NCBI RefSeq assembly: GCF_000421225.1
Contig: NZ_ATWL01000005.1
Coordinates: forward strand, 62,001 to 126,000
Direction of reading: 5' to 3'
DNA: 64,000 bases
From: Ruania albidiflava DSM 18029
Lineage (GTDB): Bacteria > Actinomycetota > Actinomycetes > Actinomycetales > Beutenbergiaceae
Under the pieces are notes generated by a model. The model had not been told where the DNA came from. It made no database searches and saw nothing but the letters and a program-made list of their open reading frames with translations. Shown here piece after piece: positions 52,540 through 61,737 of the stretch. The position numbers and the translations under genes are program-made. Position 1 is the stretch's first letter. Every line of letters starts with the position of its first letter.

Positions 52540-53076
52540 ATGTCCTTGCTGCTGGTCGAGAGCACGGTCCCACCGGCCACCGAGGCGAGCACCCACCTGG
52601 ACGCCATCGCAGGATCCGCCAGCGCCGCCGGCGCCGATCTCGTCGAGGCCCAGGTGACCGCCGACGGGCAGGTCTTCGCCATCGTCGACCTGCTGCAGGC
52701 ACCGCGGCAGGGGGTGCTGGACGCGCTGGCGGACGCCGGGGTGGCGGTCACCGACTCGGCGGACGTGCGCCTGGTCGGCGCAGACCTGGAGACGATCAAG
52801 GCGACCCGCCCGGGCGGGTCCTACCTGGTGGAGTGGGACATTCCCGCCGGGATCACGATGGAGACCTACCTGGCCCGGAAGGCGGAGAAGAGCCCGCTGT
52901 ATGCGCAGGTGCCGGAGGTTTCCTTCCTGCGTACCTACGTGCGCGAGGACATGGTCAAGTGCCTGTGCTTCTATGACGGCCAGGACGAGGAAGCCGTCCG
53001 CCGCGCGCGCGAGGTGGTCTCCACCCCGGTGGACCGGTTGCACAGCCTCGACCAAGGTGTGCGGACCGGATCATGA
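52540..53076 (+). CDS. DUF4242 protein (SCO4226-like)
   Basis: A 178-residue protein, first of a five-gene rightward operon. ATG 52540 has GAGGAGG 7 nt upstream. The C-terminal half (from about residue 92) matches DUF4242: SYLVEWDIPAGITMETYLAR, VSFLRTYVREDMVKCLCFYD, then EEAVRRAREVVSTPVDRLHS. The N-terminal half is a second alpha-beta region (LLLVESTVPPATEASTHLD) that could be a diverged duplicate of the same ferredoxin-like fold. One Streptomyces homologue is a nickel-binding protein; the Cys pair KCLC might bind metal here. Overlaps the next gene by ATGA. Confidence 0.75.
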   Translation: MSLLLVESTVPPATEASTHLDAIAGSASAAGADLVEAQVTADGQVFAIVDLLQAPRQGVLDALADAGVAVTDSADVRLVGADLETIKATRPGGSYLVEWDIPAGITMETYLARKAEKSPLYAQVPEVSFLRTYVREDMVKCLCFYDGQDEEAVRRAREVVSTPVDRLHSLDQGVRTGS

Positions 53077-54128
53077 CGACGGTGCTCACCGACCCGGTCC
53101 GGAGCACCATCGCCGCAGTCGCTGCAGATGCCGGCCACGTGGACGAGGCCGAGGTGGACCTGCGGCCACGGCTGCGCGAGGTGCTCACCAGCGGTGGGCT
53201 GCACCGGGGTGGGGCCGGGGTGGCCGCCCAGGCGGAGGTGCTGGCGCAGCTGGCTAGGGAGTGCATGGCCACGGCGTTCTCCTTGTGGGGGCACCGGATG
53301 GCGCTGGAGTACCTGGACCGGTTCGGCGGCCCGGAGCAGGCCACGTACCTGGCCGCACTGGCCGATGGCAGCCGTCCGGGGGTCTCGGCGATGGCCGCCT
53401 CGTTCCGCCGGCTGGCACACCAGACCGTCGGCGGGGAGCCCACCCCGCTCGGAGTGACCGCCCGCCGCGACGGGACCGAGCTGGTGCTCGACGGTTTCCT
53501 CCCGTACGCCACCAACCTGCACGAGGATGCGGTGCTGGTGCTCGGCGTGGAGCTGGGCGAGGACCGCGACGGGGCGGCGGTGCTCGCCCTGGACCTGGCC
53601 ACCCCCGGCATCGAGGTGCGCCCGGCCACCGACCTGCTCGCCCTCGGTTCCACCCGGTCCGGGTCGCTGCGGCTGACCGGAGCCCGGGTACCGGACAGTG
53701 CCGTGCTGCCCACCCCGTTCACCGAGCTCGTCGGCGGCAGCCGAGCTACCTTCCTCACCCTGCAGAGCGCCTTCTGCCTGGGGCACGCACGTGGCTCGCT
53801 CGCCTCGTTCGACGCGACCGGTACCGCGTTCGCTGACGAGGCGCAGACGCTGGCCGACGAGCAGGCCCGGCTCGGCGCGCAGCTGCATGAGCTCGCCGAG
53901 GATGCCTACGACGGCGCAGCCCAGGTGGCGTACCTGACGCTGCGGCTGGCCACGATGGACAGTGCGCAGCACAGCGCCCAGCTGGCGCTGTGCGTGACCG
54001 GGGGCCGCGGGTACACCCGCACCCACCCGGTGGCCCGCAGGTTGCGGGAGTCCGCGTTCCTGCCCGTGCAGGCCCCGACGAAGGGACAGCTGCTGTGGGA
54101 GCTGCAGTCGCTGAGCTCGACGGCGTAA
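53073..54128 (+). CDS. Acyl-CoA-dehydrogenase-like flavoprotein
   Basis: A 351-residue protein of the acyl-CoA dehydrogenase fold, slightly short of the usual 380. It shows AEVLAQLARECMATAFSLWG, the middle beta domain with GTELVLDGFLPYATNLHEDA, the LRLTGARVPDSAVL strand typical of the fold, and the C-terminal helices CVTGGRGYTRTHPVARRLRE. No clear catalytic Glu at the canonical place is evident. The neighbouring nitrate/sulfonate-type importer makes a two-component flavin monooxygenase (as in organosulfur scavenging) an alternative to fatty-acid oxidation. Its 3' end overlaps the importer gene by 34 bp. Confidence 0.75.
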   Translation: MTTVLTDPVRSTIAAVAADAGHVDEAEVDLRPRLREVLTSGGLHRGGAGVAAQAEVLAQLARECMATAFSLWGHRMALEYLDRFGGPEQATYLAALADGSRPGVSAMAASFRRLAHQTVGGEPTPLGVTARRDGTELVLDGFLPYATNLHEDAVLVLGVELGEDRDGAAVLALDLATPGIEVRPATDLLALGSTRSGSLRLTGARVPDSAVLPTPFTELVGGSRATFLTLQSAFCLGHARGSLASFDATGTAFADEAQTLADEQARLGAQLHELAEDAYDGAAQVAYLTLRLATMDSAQHSAQLALCVTGGRGYTRTHPVARRLRESAFLPVQAPTKGQLLWELQSLSSTA

Positions 54129-56062
54129 CAGTCACCTTCGGTCAACGGGTCGTGCTGGCCGACGTCGACCTGGCGATCCAGCCCGGCGAGCTGCTCACCG
54201 TGGTCGGCCCCTCGGGGGCCGGGAAATCCACCCTGTTGCGGGTGCTCGCCGGTCTGCAGGAGGTCGACCGTGGTCGCGTGCACCGCCCAGAGCACCGCGA
54301 CGGCTCGACCAGGGTGGTGTTCCAGGCCCCGCACCTGCTGCCCTGGCGGACGGTGGCAGCGAACGTCCGCCTCGGCCTGGAGTACCGGGCCAACGACCGA
54401 CCACCCCGCGCCGAGGCGGACGCCCGGGTGCAGGAGGCGCTCACCGACCTGGGTATCGCCGACCTGGCCGGCCGCTACCCGCACCAGCTCTCCGGCGGGC
54501 AGGCGCAGCGGGTGGCCGTAGCCCGCGCCGTGGTCACCCAGCCGACGTTGCTGCTCCTGGACGAACCGTTCGGTGCCCTGGATCCCCTCACCCGTGCCGA
54601 CGCCCAGGACTGGTTGGCCCGGGTGCGCGAGCGGCTCGGGGTGGCCATGGTGCTGATCACCCACGACCTGGAGGAGGCGCTCTACCTCGGTGACCGGGTG
54701 GCGCTGCTGCATGCCCGGCCCGGGCCGCCTGAGCTGCTGGCCTCACCGGTAGCCACCCGCGCCGATCTCACCGACGGCGCGGCCCGCGCCGAGCTGCTCG
54801 CCCGGTTCGGTGGCACCGAGGAGCATGCCGACCTGGTCACCGCCGGCGAGCCTGCCCCCGGCCCCTCCCCGGCAGGACGGTCCCGCCGGGAGGTGCTCAC
54901 CGCAGGTGGAGCCGCGACGCTGCTGGCGGTGCCGGCAGTGGCTGGAGCCGTGGTCAACCACCGCGGCGCGGCGCCGGCCGAGTCGCACGGCGCTGCAGCG
55001 ACGGCCCCCTCTGTGGGTCCGCTGCAGATCGGCTACCTGCCGATCACCGATGCCTCCCCGCTGCTGCTCGCCCATGCCAACGGCGAGCTGGCCGCCCGCG
55101 GCATCGACGCCGGTGAGCCGACGCTGTTCCGCGGCTGGGCGCCGCTGGTGGAGGCACTGCAGGGCGGGCAGGTGGACATGGTGCACCTGCTGATGCCCGC
55201 CGCCGTGCAGCTGCGCTACGGCGCCGGTGTGCCGGTGAAGGTGCTCGGCTGGAACCACACCAACGGGTCCGCGCTGGCGGTCGCACCGGACATCGACGAC
55301 GTCACCGAGCTGGCCGGCACCACGTTCGCCGTGCCCGGCTGGTACTCGATACACAACATCGTGCTCCAACAGCTCCTCCGGCACGCCGGTCTGGAACCGG
55401 TGATCAACACTCCCCCGGGTCCGGGCTCAGTGCAGCTGGTGGTGCTGCCACCGGCGGACATGCCCACGGCGCTGAAGGCCGGGTCGGTGTCCGGCTACAT
55501 CGTCGCCGAACCGTTCTGCGCTGTGGCCGAGGTGCAGGGCATCGGCAAGATCCTGCGGTTCACCGGCGATGTCTGGAAGGACCACGCCTGCTGCGTCACG
55601 GTGGTCACGCAGCAGCTGCTGGAGCAGCGTCCCGAGGTCGCTGCGGCCGCGTTGGAGGCTGTGGTGGCCACCCAGGTAAGCATCCGCCAGGACCGGGACG
55701 CCGCCGCCACCGCACTCTCCGCGGGCGGATACCTGCCGCAACCGCTGGAGGCGATCCGGCTCACCCTTGCCGAGCAGCAGGACCCGCAGTACGTGACCAG
55801 CGGTGCGATCGAGCACCCGGAGTGGCACTCCCCCAGGATCGGTTTCCAGCCCTACGCCTACCCCGGGTACACCGCTGCCCTGGTGGAGGCGATGCGCACC
55901 ACCGCAGTGGACGACTCGTTGGCCTGGCTGGAGCAGCTGGACACCGCCTCGGTGCACGAAGACCTGGTCGCCACCGAGCTGAACCTGCAGGCGATCGAGG
56001 CCGTCGGTGGGCTGTCGACCTTCGATCAGCAGCGGCAGCGCAGCGAGGTGATCGACCCATGA
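54095..56062 (+). CDS. Fused ABC importer protein: ATPase domain, Tat-like segment, solute-binding domain
   Basis: A 655-residue chain joining two normally separate subunits. Residues 5-210 are an SsuB/TauB/NrtD-like ATPase: Walker A GPSGAGKS (38-45), LSGGQAQR (132-139), Walker B LLLLDEP (152-158), switch His 190. After a linker comes GRSRREVLTAGGAATLLAVP, a twin-arginine motif (R264-R265) with a hydrophobic segment to about 288. Residues 309-640 are an NrtA-like binding protein: LQIGYLPITDASPLLLA, VPGWYSIHNIVLQQLLRHAG, SGYIVAEPFCAVAEVQGIG, FTGDVWKDHACC. GTG 54095 has AAGGG 9 nt upstream. No in-frame ATG, GTG or TTG occurs between the end of the ATPase core (about residue 202) and the RR motif, so the fusion looks real. 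ATGA overlap with the permease. Confidence 0.82.
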   Translation: MGAAVAELDGVTVTFGQRVVLADVDLAIQPGELLTVVGPSGAGKSTLLRVLAGLQEVDRGRVHRPEHRDGSTRVVFQAPHLLPWRTVAANVRLGLEYRANDRPPRAEADARVQEALTDLGIADLAGRYPHQLSGGQAQRVAVARAVVTQPTLLLLDEPFGALDPLTRADAQDWLARVRERLGVAMVLITHDLEEALYLGDRVALLHARPGPPELLASPVATRADLTDGAARAELLARFGGTEEHADLVTAGEPAPGPSPAGRSRREVLTAGGAATLLAVPAVAGAVVNHRGAAPAESHGAAATAPSVGPLQIGYLPITDASPLLLAHANGELAARGIDAGEPTLFRGWAPLVEALQGGQVDMVHLLMPAAVQLRYGAGVPVKVLGWNHTNGSALAVAPDIDDVTELAGTTFAVPGWYSIHNIVLQQLLRHAGLEPVINTPPGPGSVQLVVLPPADMPTALKAGSVSGYIVAEPFCAVAEVQGIGKILRFTGDVWKDHACCVTVVTQQLLEQRPEVAAAALEAVVATQVSIRQDRDAAATALSAGGYLPQPLEAIRLTLAEQQDPQYVTSGAIEHPEWHSPRIGFQPYAYPGYTAALVEAMRTTAVDDSLAWLEQLDTASVHEDLVATELNLQAIEAVGGLSTFDQQRQRSEVIDP

Positions 56063-56907
56063 GCACCACCGAGATCGACGTGACCAGCCCCGTCGAGGCG
56101 GCACACCAACCGACCACGGACCACGGTGAGACGACCGCACCCCGGAGCTTCGCCGTCGTCGGCGGCCGGGCCCGGACCCGGTGGCTCGCCCGGGCCGGTG
56201 TGCTGGCTGTGGTGGTCGGGCTGTGGTGGCTGAGCACCCAGGTGGTGTTCGCCAGCAACGAGGTGGTCTCCCGGATGGGCCCGTGGGCCGCGGCCACCGA
56301 GCTGGTCGAGCAGCTCGGCCAGCCGGAGACGTGGCAGGCGATCAGCGTCTCGCTCGGCCGGCTGCTCGCCGGGCTGGCGCTCGCGCTCGTGGTGGGGGCA
56401 CCGCTCGGGCTGCTGCTCGGTTCCAGCCGGCTCGCCGAGCACGCCACCGCACCGGTGGTCCAGCTGGCGCGGATGACGTCCCCGCTGGCGTGGGCCCCGC
56501 TGGTGATCGTGCTGCTCGGGTCCGGTGGCTCTGCGGTGGTCACTCTGGTGGCGCTGGCTGCGACCTGGCCGATCGTGCTCGGCACCTCGGCCGGCCGGCG
56601 CAGCATCGACCAGGGGGCCCTGGAGGTGGCCCGGACCCTGGGCGCCACCTGGGCCGAGCGGGTGCGCACGGTGATCGCACCCGGGGTGGCGGTGCACCTG
56701 CGCACGTCCGTGCGGGTGGCCCTCGGGATCAGCTGGGTGGTGCTCGTGCCGGCGGAGATGTTCGGGGTGACCAACGGGCTGGGCTATGCGGTGCTGAACG
56801 CGCGGGACAACATCGACTACGAGGCGCTTGCCGCGACCATGCTGCTGATCGGGATCGTCGGCTACCTGCTGGACGTGCTCGCCCGGTACGGTGCCCGCGA
56901 ACGCTGA
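56059..56907 (+). CDS. ABC transporter permease (nitrate/sulfonate/taurine type)
   Basis: A 282-residue permease of the SsuC/TauC/NrtB family, overlapping the fused ATPase/binding gene by ATGA. The N-terminus is cytoplasmic (to about 40), with six helices. Seen: WQAISVSLGRLLAGLALALV, PLAWAPLVIVLLGSGGSAVV, and the EAA coupling loop LEVARTLGATWAERVRTVIA followed by GVAVHLRTSVRVALGISWVV. It completes a one-permease importer with the fused partner. The substrate is unknown. Confidence 0.9.
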   Translation: MSTTEIDVTSPVEAAHQPTTDHGETTAPRSFAVVGGRARTRWLARAGVLAVVVGLWWLSTQVVFASNEVVSRMGPWAAATELVEQLGQPETWQAISVSLGRLLAGLALALVVGAPLGLLLGSSRLAEHATAPVVQLARMTSPLAWAPLVIVLLGSGGSAVVTLVALAATWPIVLGTSAGRRSIDQGALEVARTLGATWAERVRTVIAPGVAVHLRTSVRVALGISWVVLVPAEMFGVTNGLGYAVLNARDNIDYEALAATMLLIGIVGYLLDVLARYGARER

Positions 56908-56955
56908 CCGGGCAGGGCACGGCGCTGAGGCACGGTCACGCAGGCACCGGTTGCC

Positions 56956-57005
56956 CTGGAGCCGGTTGTCCAGTTGACTGGCTCCAGTCGGGGCGCCGGC
57001 GCCCC
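56956..57005 (+). terminator. Hairpins between the importer permease and the DUF308 gene
   Basis: CTGGAGCC (56956-56963) pairs with GGCTCCAG (56980-56987) across a 16-nt loop, and immediately after lies the self-complementary GGGGCGCCGGCGCCCC (56990-57005). Either could end or attenuate the importer transcript before the DUF308 gene at 57027. Confidence 0.45.
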
Positions 57006-57026
57006 AGGGAGCACAGGAGCGGGGAG

Positions 57027-57614
57027 ATGACAGCACCAACCGGTGGCACGATGCTCAGGCGACTCGGACGGGAGCTCTGGTACTACTCGTTGGTCCGCGG
57101 CATCATCGCCGTGGTCTTCGGCATCCTGGTGCTCCTCTGGCCACTGAGCGCCATCCTGGTGGGCGTCATCTGGCTGGGCGTGTTCTGGATCGTCGACGGC
57201 GTGCTGGCGGTGGTAGACGGTGTCCGCAGGCGGGGCACGCCGGGAGCCGGGTGGGAGATCGCCTTCGGTGTGATCGGTGTGCTCGCGGGGCTGTTCCTGG
57301 CGATCCAGCCGCTGAAGGCGGCCGGCACCCTGATGGTCATCGCCGGCATCTGGGCGATCCTCGGTGGGCTGACCATCGGCCTCGGGTCGTTGCGCGCCCG
57401 CGGAGTGCCCGGGTGGGGCTGGGGTGTGGCGATGGGGGTGGTCACCCTGGTGTTCGGCATCCTCGTCCTCGCCTCCCCCGGTATCGCGCTGGCCACGTTC
57501 GTGCTGTTCGTCGGCTGGTACGCGATCCTGCTCGGCGTCTCCCTGGTGGTGCTCGCACTGCGGATCCGCAAGCTGGCCAAGGCTGCCGCGCCGGAGTCGA
57601 CGCCGCAGGTCTGA
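57027..57614 (+). CDS. DUF308 (HdeD-family) membrane protein
   Basis: A 195-residue protein with six helices in three paired repeats, each bearing a pattern like VFGILVLLWPLSAILVGVIW, AFGVIGVLAGLFLAIQPLKA, and MGVVTLVFGILVLASPGIAL. Such HdeD/DUF308 proteins are linked to acid stress in enterobacteria; no role is proven here. ATG 57027 has AGGAG 7 nt upstream. It may be separate from the importer operon because of the hairpins in between. A longer upstream frame is a shadow of the permease gene. Confidence 0.85.
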   Translation: MTAPTGGTMLRRLGRELWYYSLVRGIIAVVFGILVLLWPLSAILVGVIWLGVFWIVDGVLAVVDGVRRRGTPGAGWEIAFGVIGVLAGLFLAIQPLKAAGTLMVIAGIWAILGGLTIGLGSLRARGVPGWGWGVAMGVVTLVFGILVLASPGIALATFVLFVGWYAILLGVSLVVLALRIRKLAKAAAPESTPQV

Positions 57615-57696
57615 CGGCAGTCGCGACCGCTACTTCGCCAGCAGCCACGGCCACCACCTGGCGCGCCTGGCTGCGCCGTCGTCGGCAGGAGCAGAC

Positions 57697-57738
57697 AAGC
57701 AGCGGGCCGCCCCGGGAAGGCTCCCGGGGCGGCCCGCT
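57697..57738. terminator. Strong bidirectional terminator between DUF308 gene and mdh
   Basis: A perfect 19-bp inverted repeat (57697-57715 and 57720-57738) closes on the tetraloop AGGC. It is very GC-rich and lies between convergent genes, 82 bp after the DUF308 stop and 27 bp from the mdh stop. No other feature is seen in this 151-bp gap apart from an alternating CGCGCG stretch near 57741-57760. Confidence 0.85.
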
Positions 57739-57765
57739 GCTATGCGCGCGCGTACGCGCGAGCGG

Positions 57766-58788
<1,023 letters not shown>

Positions 58789-58912
58789 TCAGATTACTCG
58801 ACATCGAGATATCCGCATGGCCGGGGTTGACGATCTGCAGCGGGCTGGTTCGTCATCTCTGTGCCCGGCGCCGGATCGGCGTCACACTGTTCTCGACACG
58901 AAGGAGAGTCCC

Positions 58913-59296
58913 ATGCGTTACGCACTGCTGCTGCACAACCCGGAGCCCGCACCTGGCGAGGTTCCCGAAGGTGCGATCGAGGAGATGCAGCAGCTCTTCG
59001 ACGCCTACGGCAAGGCGCTGGTGGCCGCCGGGGTGCTGGTCGGCGGCAACATTTTGCAGCCCAGCCACGCAACGACCACCATCACCCGCCGCACCGGCAC
59101 CACCCAGGTGCAGGACGGTCCGTTCGCCGAGACGAAAGAGGCGCTGGCCGGTGTCTTCGTGATCGAGGTGCCCGACGCCGATGCGGCGCTCGCCTGGGCA
59201 GAGAAGTGCCCCGGAGCGACGTACGGGTCGGTCGAGGTCCGCCCGGTGGCCGTGTCGTTGAGCGCCGGCACCTGGACAGCGCACAACCCCGCGTGA
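58913..59296 (+). CDS. YCII-related DGPF-domain protein
   Basis: A 127-residue ferredoxin-like protein, usually encoded beside ECF42 sigma factors, as here. MRYALLLHNPEPAPGEVPEG starts at ATG 58913 (AAGGAGAG upstream). The hallmark QDGPFAETKEALAGVFVIEV contains DGPF and is followed by AALAWAEKCPGATYGSVEVR. It probably acts as a small enzyme or as target gene of the sigma factor. GTGA overlap with the sigma-factor gene. Confidence 0.9.
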   Translation: MRYALLLHNPEPAPGEVPEGAIEEMQQLFDAYGKALVAAGVLVGGNILQPSHATTTITRRTGTTQVQDGPFAETKEALAGVFVIEVPDADAALAWAEKCPGATYGSVEVRPVAVSLSAGTWTAHNPA

Positions 59297-60542
59297 CCGA
59301 TTCGGACGCGGCCAGCGCCGCTACTCCAGCAGCCCGAGCCGGGTACGGTCGCCTGCTCGGGCTGCTCGCGGCCGCCGACGGTGATCTCGCCGGTGCCGAG
59401 GACGCACTCGCTGACGCCCTCGAGCAGGCACTGCGCCGCTGGCCGGAGCAGGGCGTCCCCCACCGGCCAGAGGCGTGGTTGCTGACCGTGGCACGCAACC
59501 GGCAACGCGATCGGTGGCGGTCTGCCGAGACCCGACGCACAACGCCGCTGGACCTCGACCGGCACGCCCGCCGAGCCCTGACCATCGACGAGGTGGGCCC
59601 AGATGCGATCGGGGACCGCCGCCTGGAGCTGATGCTGCTGTGCGCACACCCGATGATCGACCCGGGGTGCGCGCCCCGCTGATGCTCAACGTGCTGCTCG
59701 GCTTCACCGCCGCCAAGATCGGGGCGGTGTTCACCGTGCCGAGGGCGACGATGGCCACGCGCCTGGTGCGCGCCAAGCGGCGGATCCGAGCAGCGGGTGT
59801 CCCGTTCGAGCTGCCGGACCGTTCGCAGCTGCCAGCGCGCATGGCCGCTGTGCTCGAGGCAGTGTACGGAGCCTACGTGATCGAGTGGTCCAGCACCGGA
59901 GGCGAGGCACGGCCGCTACCACCGGAAGGGCTGCAGCTGGCCGAGGTGCTGGCACAGCTGGCTCCCGCCGATCCGGAGGCCCGTGGACTGGCAGCGCTGG
60001 TGCTCCTCTCCGCAGCACGGGCGCCCGCCCGCACCGACGCCGACGGGCGCCTGGTGCCGCTCCTGGAGCAGGACCCAGCCTGCTGGGACCACGCGCTCAT
60101 CGAGCGCGGCCATGTGCACCTGCGCGCCGCGCACGCACGGCGCAGTGTCGGCAGGTTCCAGCTCGAGGCAGCGATCCAGGCCACGCACTGCGCGCGGCTG
60201 CCGGGCCAGGCGCCGGACTGGGCGACGCTGAAGGAGCTGCACCTGGCCCTGCAGCAGCTCGCCCCCTCCCGCGGCGGCACGACAGCGTTGGCCGCAGTGC
60301 TCGCCGAGACCGACGGGCCTGCCGCCGGGCTGGCAGCGCTGGACCAGCTGGGCGAGGACGCCGTCCGGTTCCAGCCGGCCTGGGTCACCCGGGCCCAGCT
60401 GCTGGAGCGGCTCGGTGACCGCGCCGCGGCAGCGGCCGCCTACGACAGGGCGATCGCCCTGACCACCGACCCGGCCGGACGTGCGTACCTCACCGGGCGA
60501 CGCCGCGCCGTCGCGAACCGGACGGACCCGCCCCGGGACTGA
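59293..60542 (+). pseudogene. ECF42-like RNA polymerase sigma factor with C-terminal TPR extension, frameshifted
   Basis: Start GTG 59293 overlaps the DGPF gene. The first frame gives the sigma-2-like part: GRLLGLLAAADGDLAGAEDA, VPHRPEAWLLTVARNRQRDR, then LELMLLCAHPMIDPG and a premature stop at 59682. The rest continues one frame away: VRAPLMLNVLLGFTAAKIGA, TMATRLVRAKRRIRAAGVPF (sigma-4-like), LEAVYGAYVIEWS, and the TPR-like extension to 60542. Inserting one base in the G4 run at 59664-59667 restores DPGVRAPLML and a 416-residue protein, the normal family size. Region 2 also looks short. Real inactivation or a homopolymer error cannot be told apart here. Confidence 0.8.
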
Positions 60543-61199
60543 TCAGGCGGACGTGCTGAGATCGGCCTCAAAGCCGCGGATCATCGCGTCCAGTGCCGTC
60601 TCGAACGGCTCTGGGAGGTGACTGCCGCCGGCGTCCTGGACGGCTCGACCCACCAGCGGGAACGTGGACAGGTCCTCCTGCGCCAGATGGCCGAGCCTGT
60701 CCTCGCTGTCGTCGGCGCCGCCTGCCACCACGTGCCCGATGGCCAGACCTATCAGAGCGTGGATCATTTGCAGCGCCCTCGGCAGTGGGAAGCCGGCCGC
60801 GTGCAGGACCTCGAGTCCCTGTTCCATCATGCCCAGGGTCTGCGACGTCAACGCAGGGCGCTGCACCATCAGCGGCACGATTCCAGGGTGCTCCCGCAGC
60901 TGGTCGACGAGTGGGTGGGCATAGCTGCGCAGCTGCTCCTGCCACGACCCGCTCCGCAGCCTGCGGGAGTACGACTGGCGGAAAACTTCCTCGAGCACAC
61001 CATCGAGCAGTGCGTCCTTGTTCGGCACGTAGTGGTAGATGGTCATCGCCTCCACGCCGAGCGCTGCACCCAGTCGCCGCATTGACAGGGCCGCTAGCCC
61101 ATCTCGGTCGATGATCTCCAGCGCAGCGTCGAGCACTCGCGACCGGGTCAGCCCGACCCGCCGACCCCGCGCGGCACCTTCTACCTCTTGACCACTCAT
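60543..61199 (-). CDS. TetR-family transcriptional regulator
   Basis: A 218-residue regulator. ATG 61199 begins MSGQEVEGAARGRRVGLTRS; longer upstream frames cross the operator. The HTH is ALSMRRLGAALGVEAMTIYHYVPNKDALL, shown here as ALSMRRLGAALGVEAMTIYH then YVPNKDALL, the common TetR pattern, and the C-terminal domain matches the TetR-type ligand domain (REHPGIVPLMVQRPALTSQT). It is divergent from a small membrane protein, with two inverted repeats between, so it probably represses both. The gene abuts the sigma-factor gene tail to tail. Confidence 0.88.
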   Translation of the reverse strand: MSGQEVEGAARGRRVGLTRSRVLDAALEIIDRDGLAALSMRRLGAALGVEAMTIYHYVPNKDALLDGVLEEVFRQSYSRRLRSGSWQEQLRSYAHPLVDQLREHPGIVPLMVQRPALTSQTLGMMEQGLEVLHAAGFPLPRALQMIHALIGLAIGHVVAGGADDSEDRLGHLAQEDLSTFPLVGRAVQDAGGSHLPEPFETALDAMIRGFEADLSTSA

Positions 61200-61203
61200 A
61201 CGG

Positions 61204-61243
61204 CGTAAGTTTACGGTAGAAGGAACTCTTACTACGTAAGAGT
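61204..61243. promoter_or_regulatory. Two inverted repeats, likely TetR operators
   Basis: ACTCTTAC-TAC-GTAAGAGT (61225-61243) is a perfect 8-bp inverted repeat with 3-bp spacer. CGTAA-GT-TTACG (61204-61215) is a second site sharing the GTAA/TTAC core. They fill the 73-bp gap between the TetR gene and the divergent membrane-protein gene and overlap TTTACG and TACGTA-like promoter hexamers. Confidence 0.6.
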
Positions 61244-61272
61244 ATTGACCTGCTGACCTGAGGAGCCACCCC

Positions 61273-61737
61273 ATGCCGACAACATCTCGCCCTGCCTCGA
61301 TCGCGCTCATCATCGGCCTGGTCGCCAGCGCGGTCGCAACGATCGCCCCGCTCCTGGACCTGGCCGCCACGGGAGCGATCGAAGCGCACGTGCGCGACAC
61401 CTACCCCGGCTGGGACCTCTCGGTAGTGACCACTGAAGCCCAGCTCATTGCCGGATGGCTGGCCATCACCCAGGCAGTCGGGATCTTCGGTTGGTTGCTG
61501 GTCTTAGCCCGGTACCACCGCAGCGCCGGCGGGCGGGTGGCCGGCACTGTGCTCTTCACCCTGGGCGCGGTGACCGCAGTGCTCAACCTCACGCTGACGT
61601 TCGGCGACTACGACCGGATCGTGCCGACCAGCCTCGGGGCGTTGACCCTGCTTCCGGTGCTGGTGGGCGCGGTTGCGCTGATGCTCCAACGCCTGCACCG
61701 GCAGGCAGACCGTGACGCAGCCGTGGCGCCACGATGA
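61273..61737 (+). CDS. Small four-helix membrane protein, TetR-controlled
   Basis: A 154-residue membrane protein I do not recognise beyond general similarity to DUF4386-like proteins. Helices are about 8-28, 58-82, 90-112 and 118-138. ATG 61273 has GAGGAG 9 nt upstream. The divergent TetR regulator and the operator pair in the gap suggest inducible expression. Overlaps the next gene by ATGA. Confidence 0.7.
   Translation: MPTTSRPASIALIIGLVASAVATIAPLLDLAATGAIEAHVRDTYPGWDLSVVTTEAQLIAGWLAITQAVGIFGWLLVLARYHRSAGGRVAGTVLFTLGAVTAVLNLTLTFGDYDRIVPTSLGALTLLPVLVGAVALMLQRLHRQADRDAAVAPR

Noticed and set aside
53990-54094. Earlier start for the fused ATPase/binding protein
   Set aside because: The extra residues are Arg/Pro-rich, lie inside the flavoprotein gene, and lack a ribosome site, unlike GTG 54095.
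57739-57762. Alternating CGCG-rich stretch next to mdh as Z-DNA or regulatory element
   Set aside because: Short and expected in this base composition; the adjacent terminator explains the structure.
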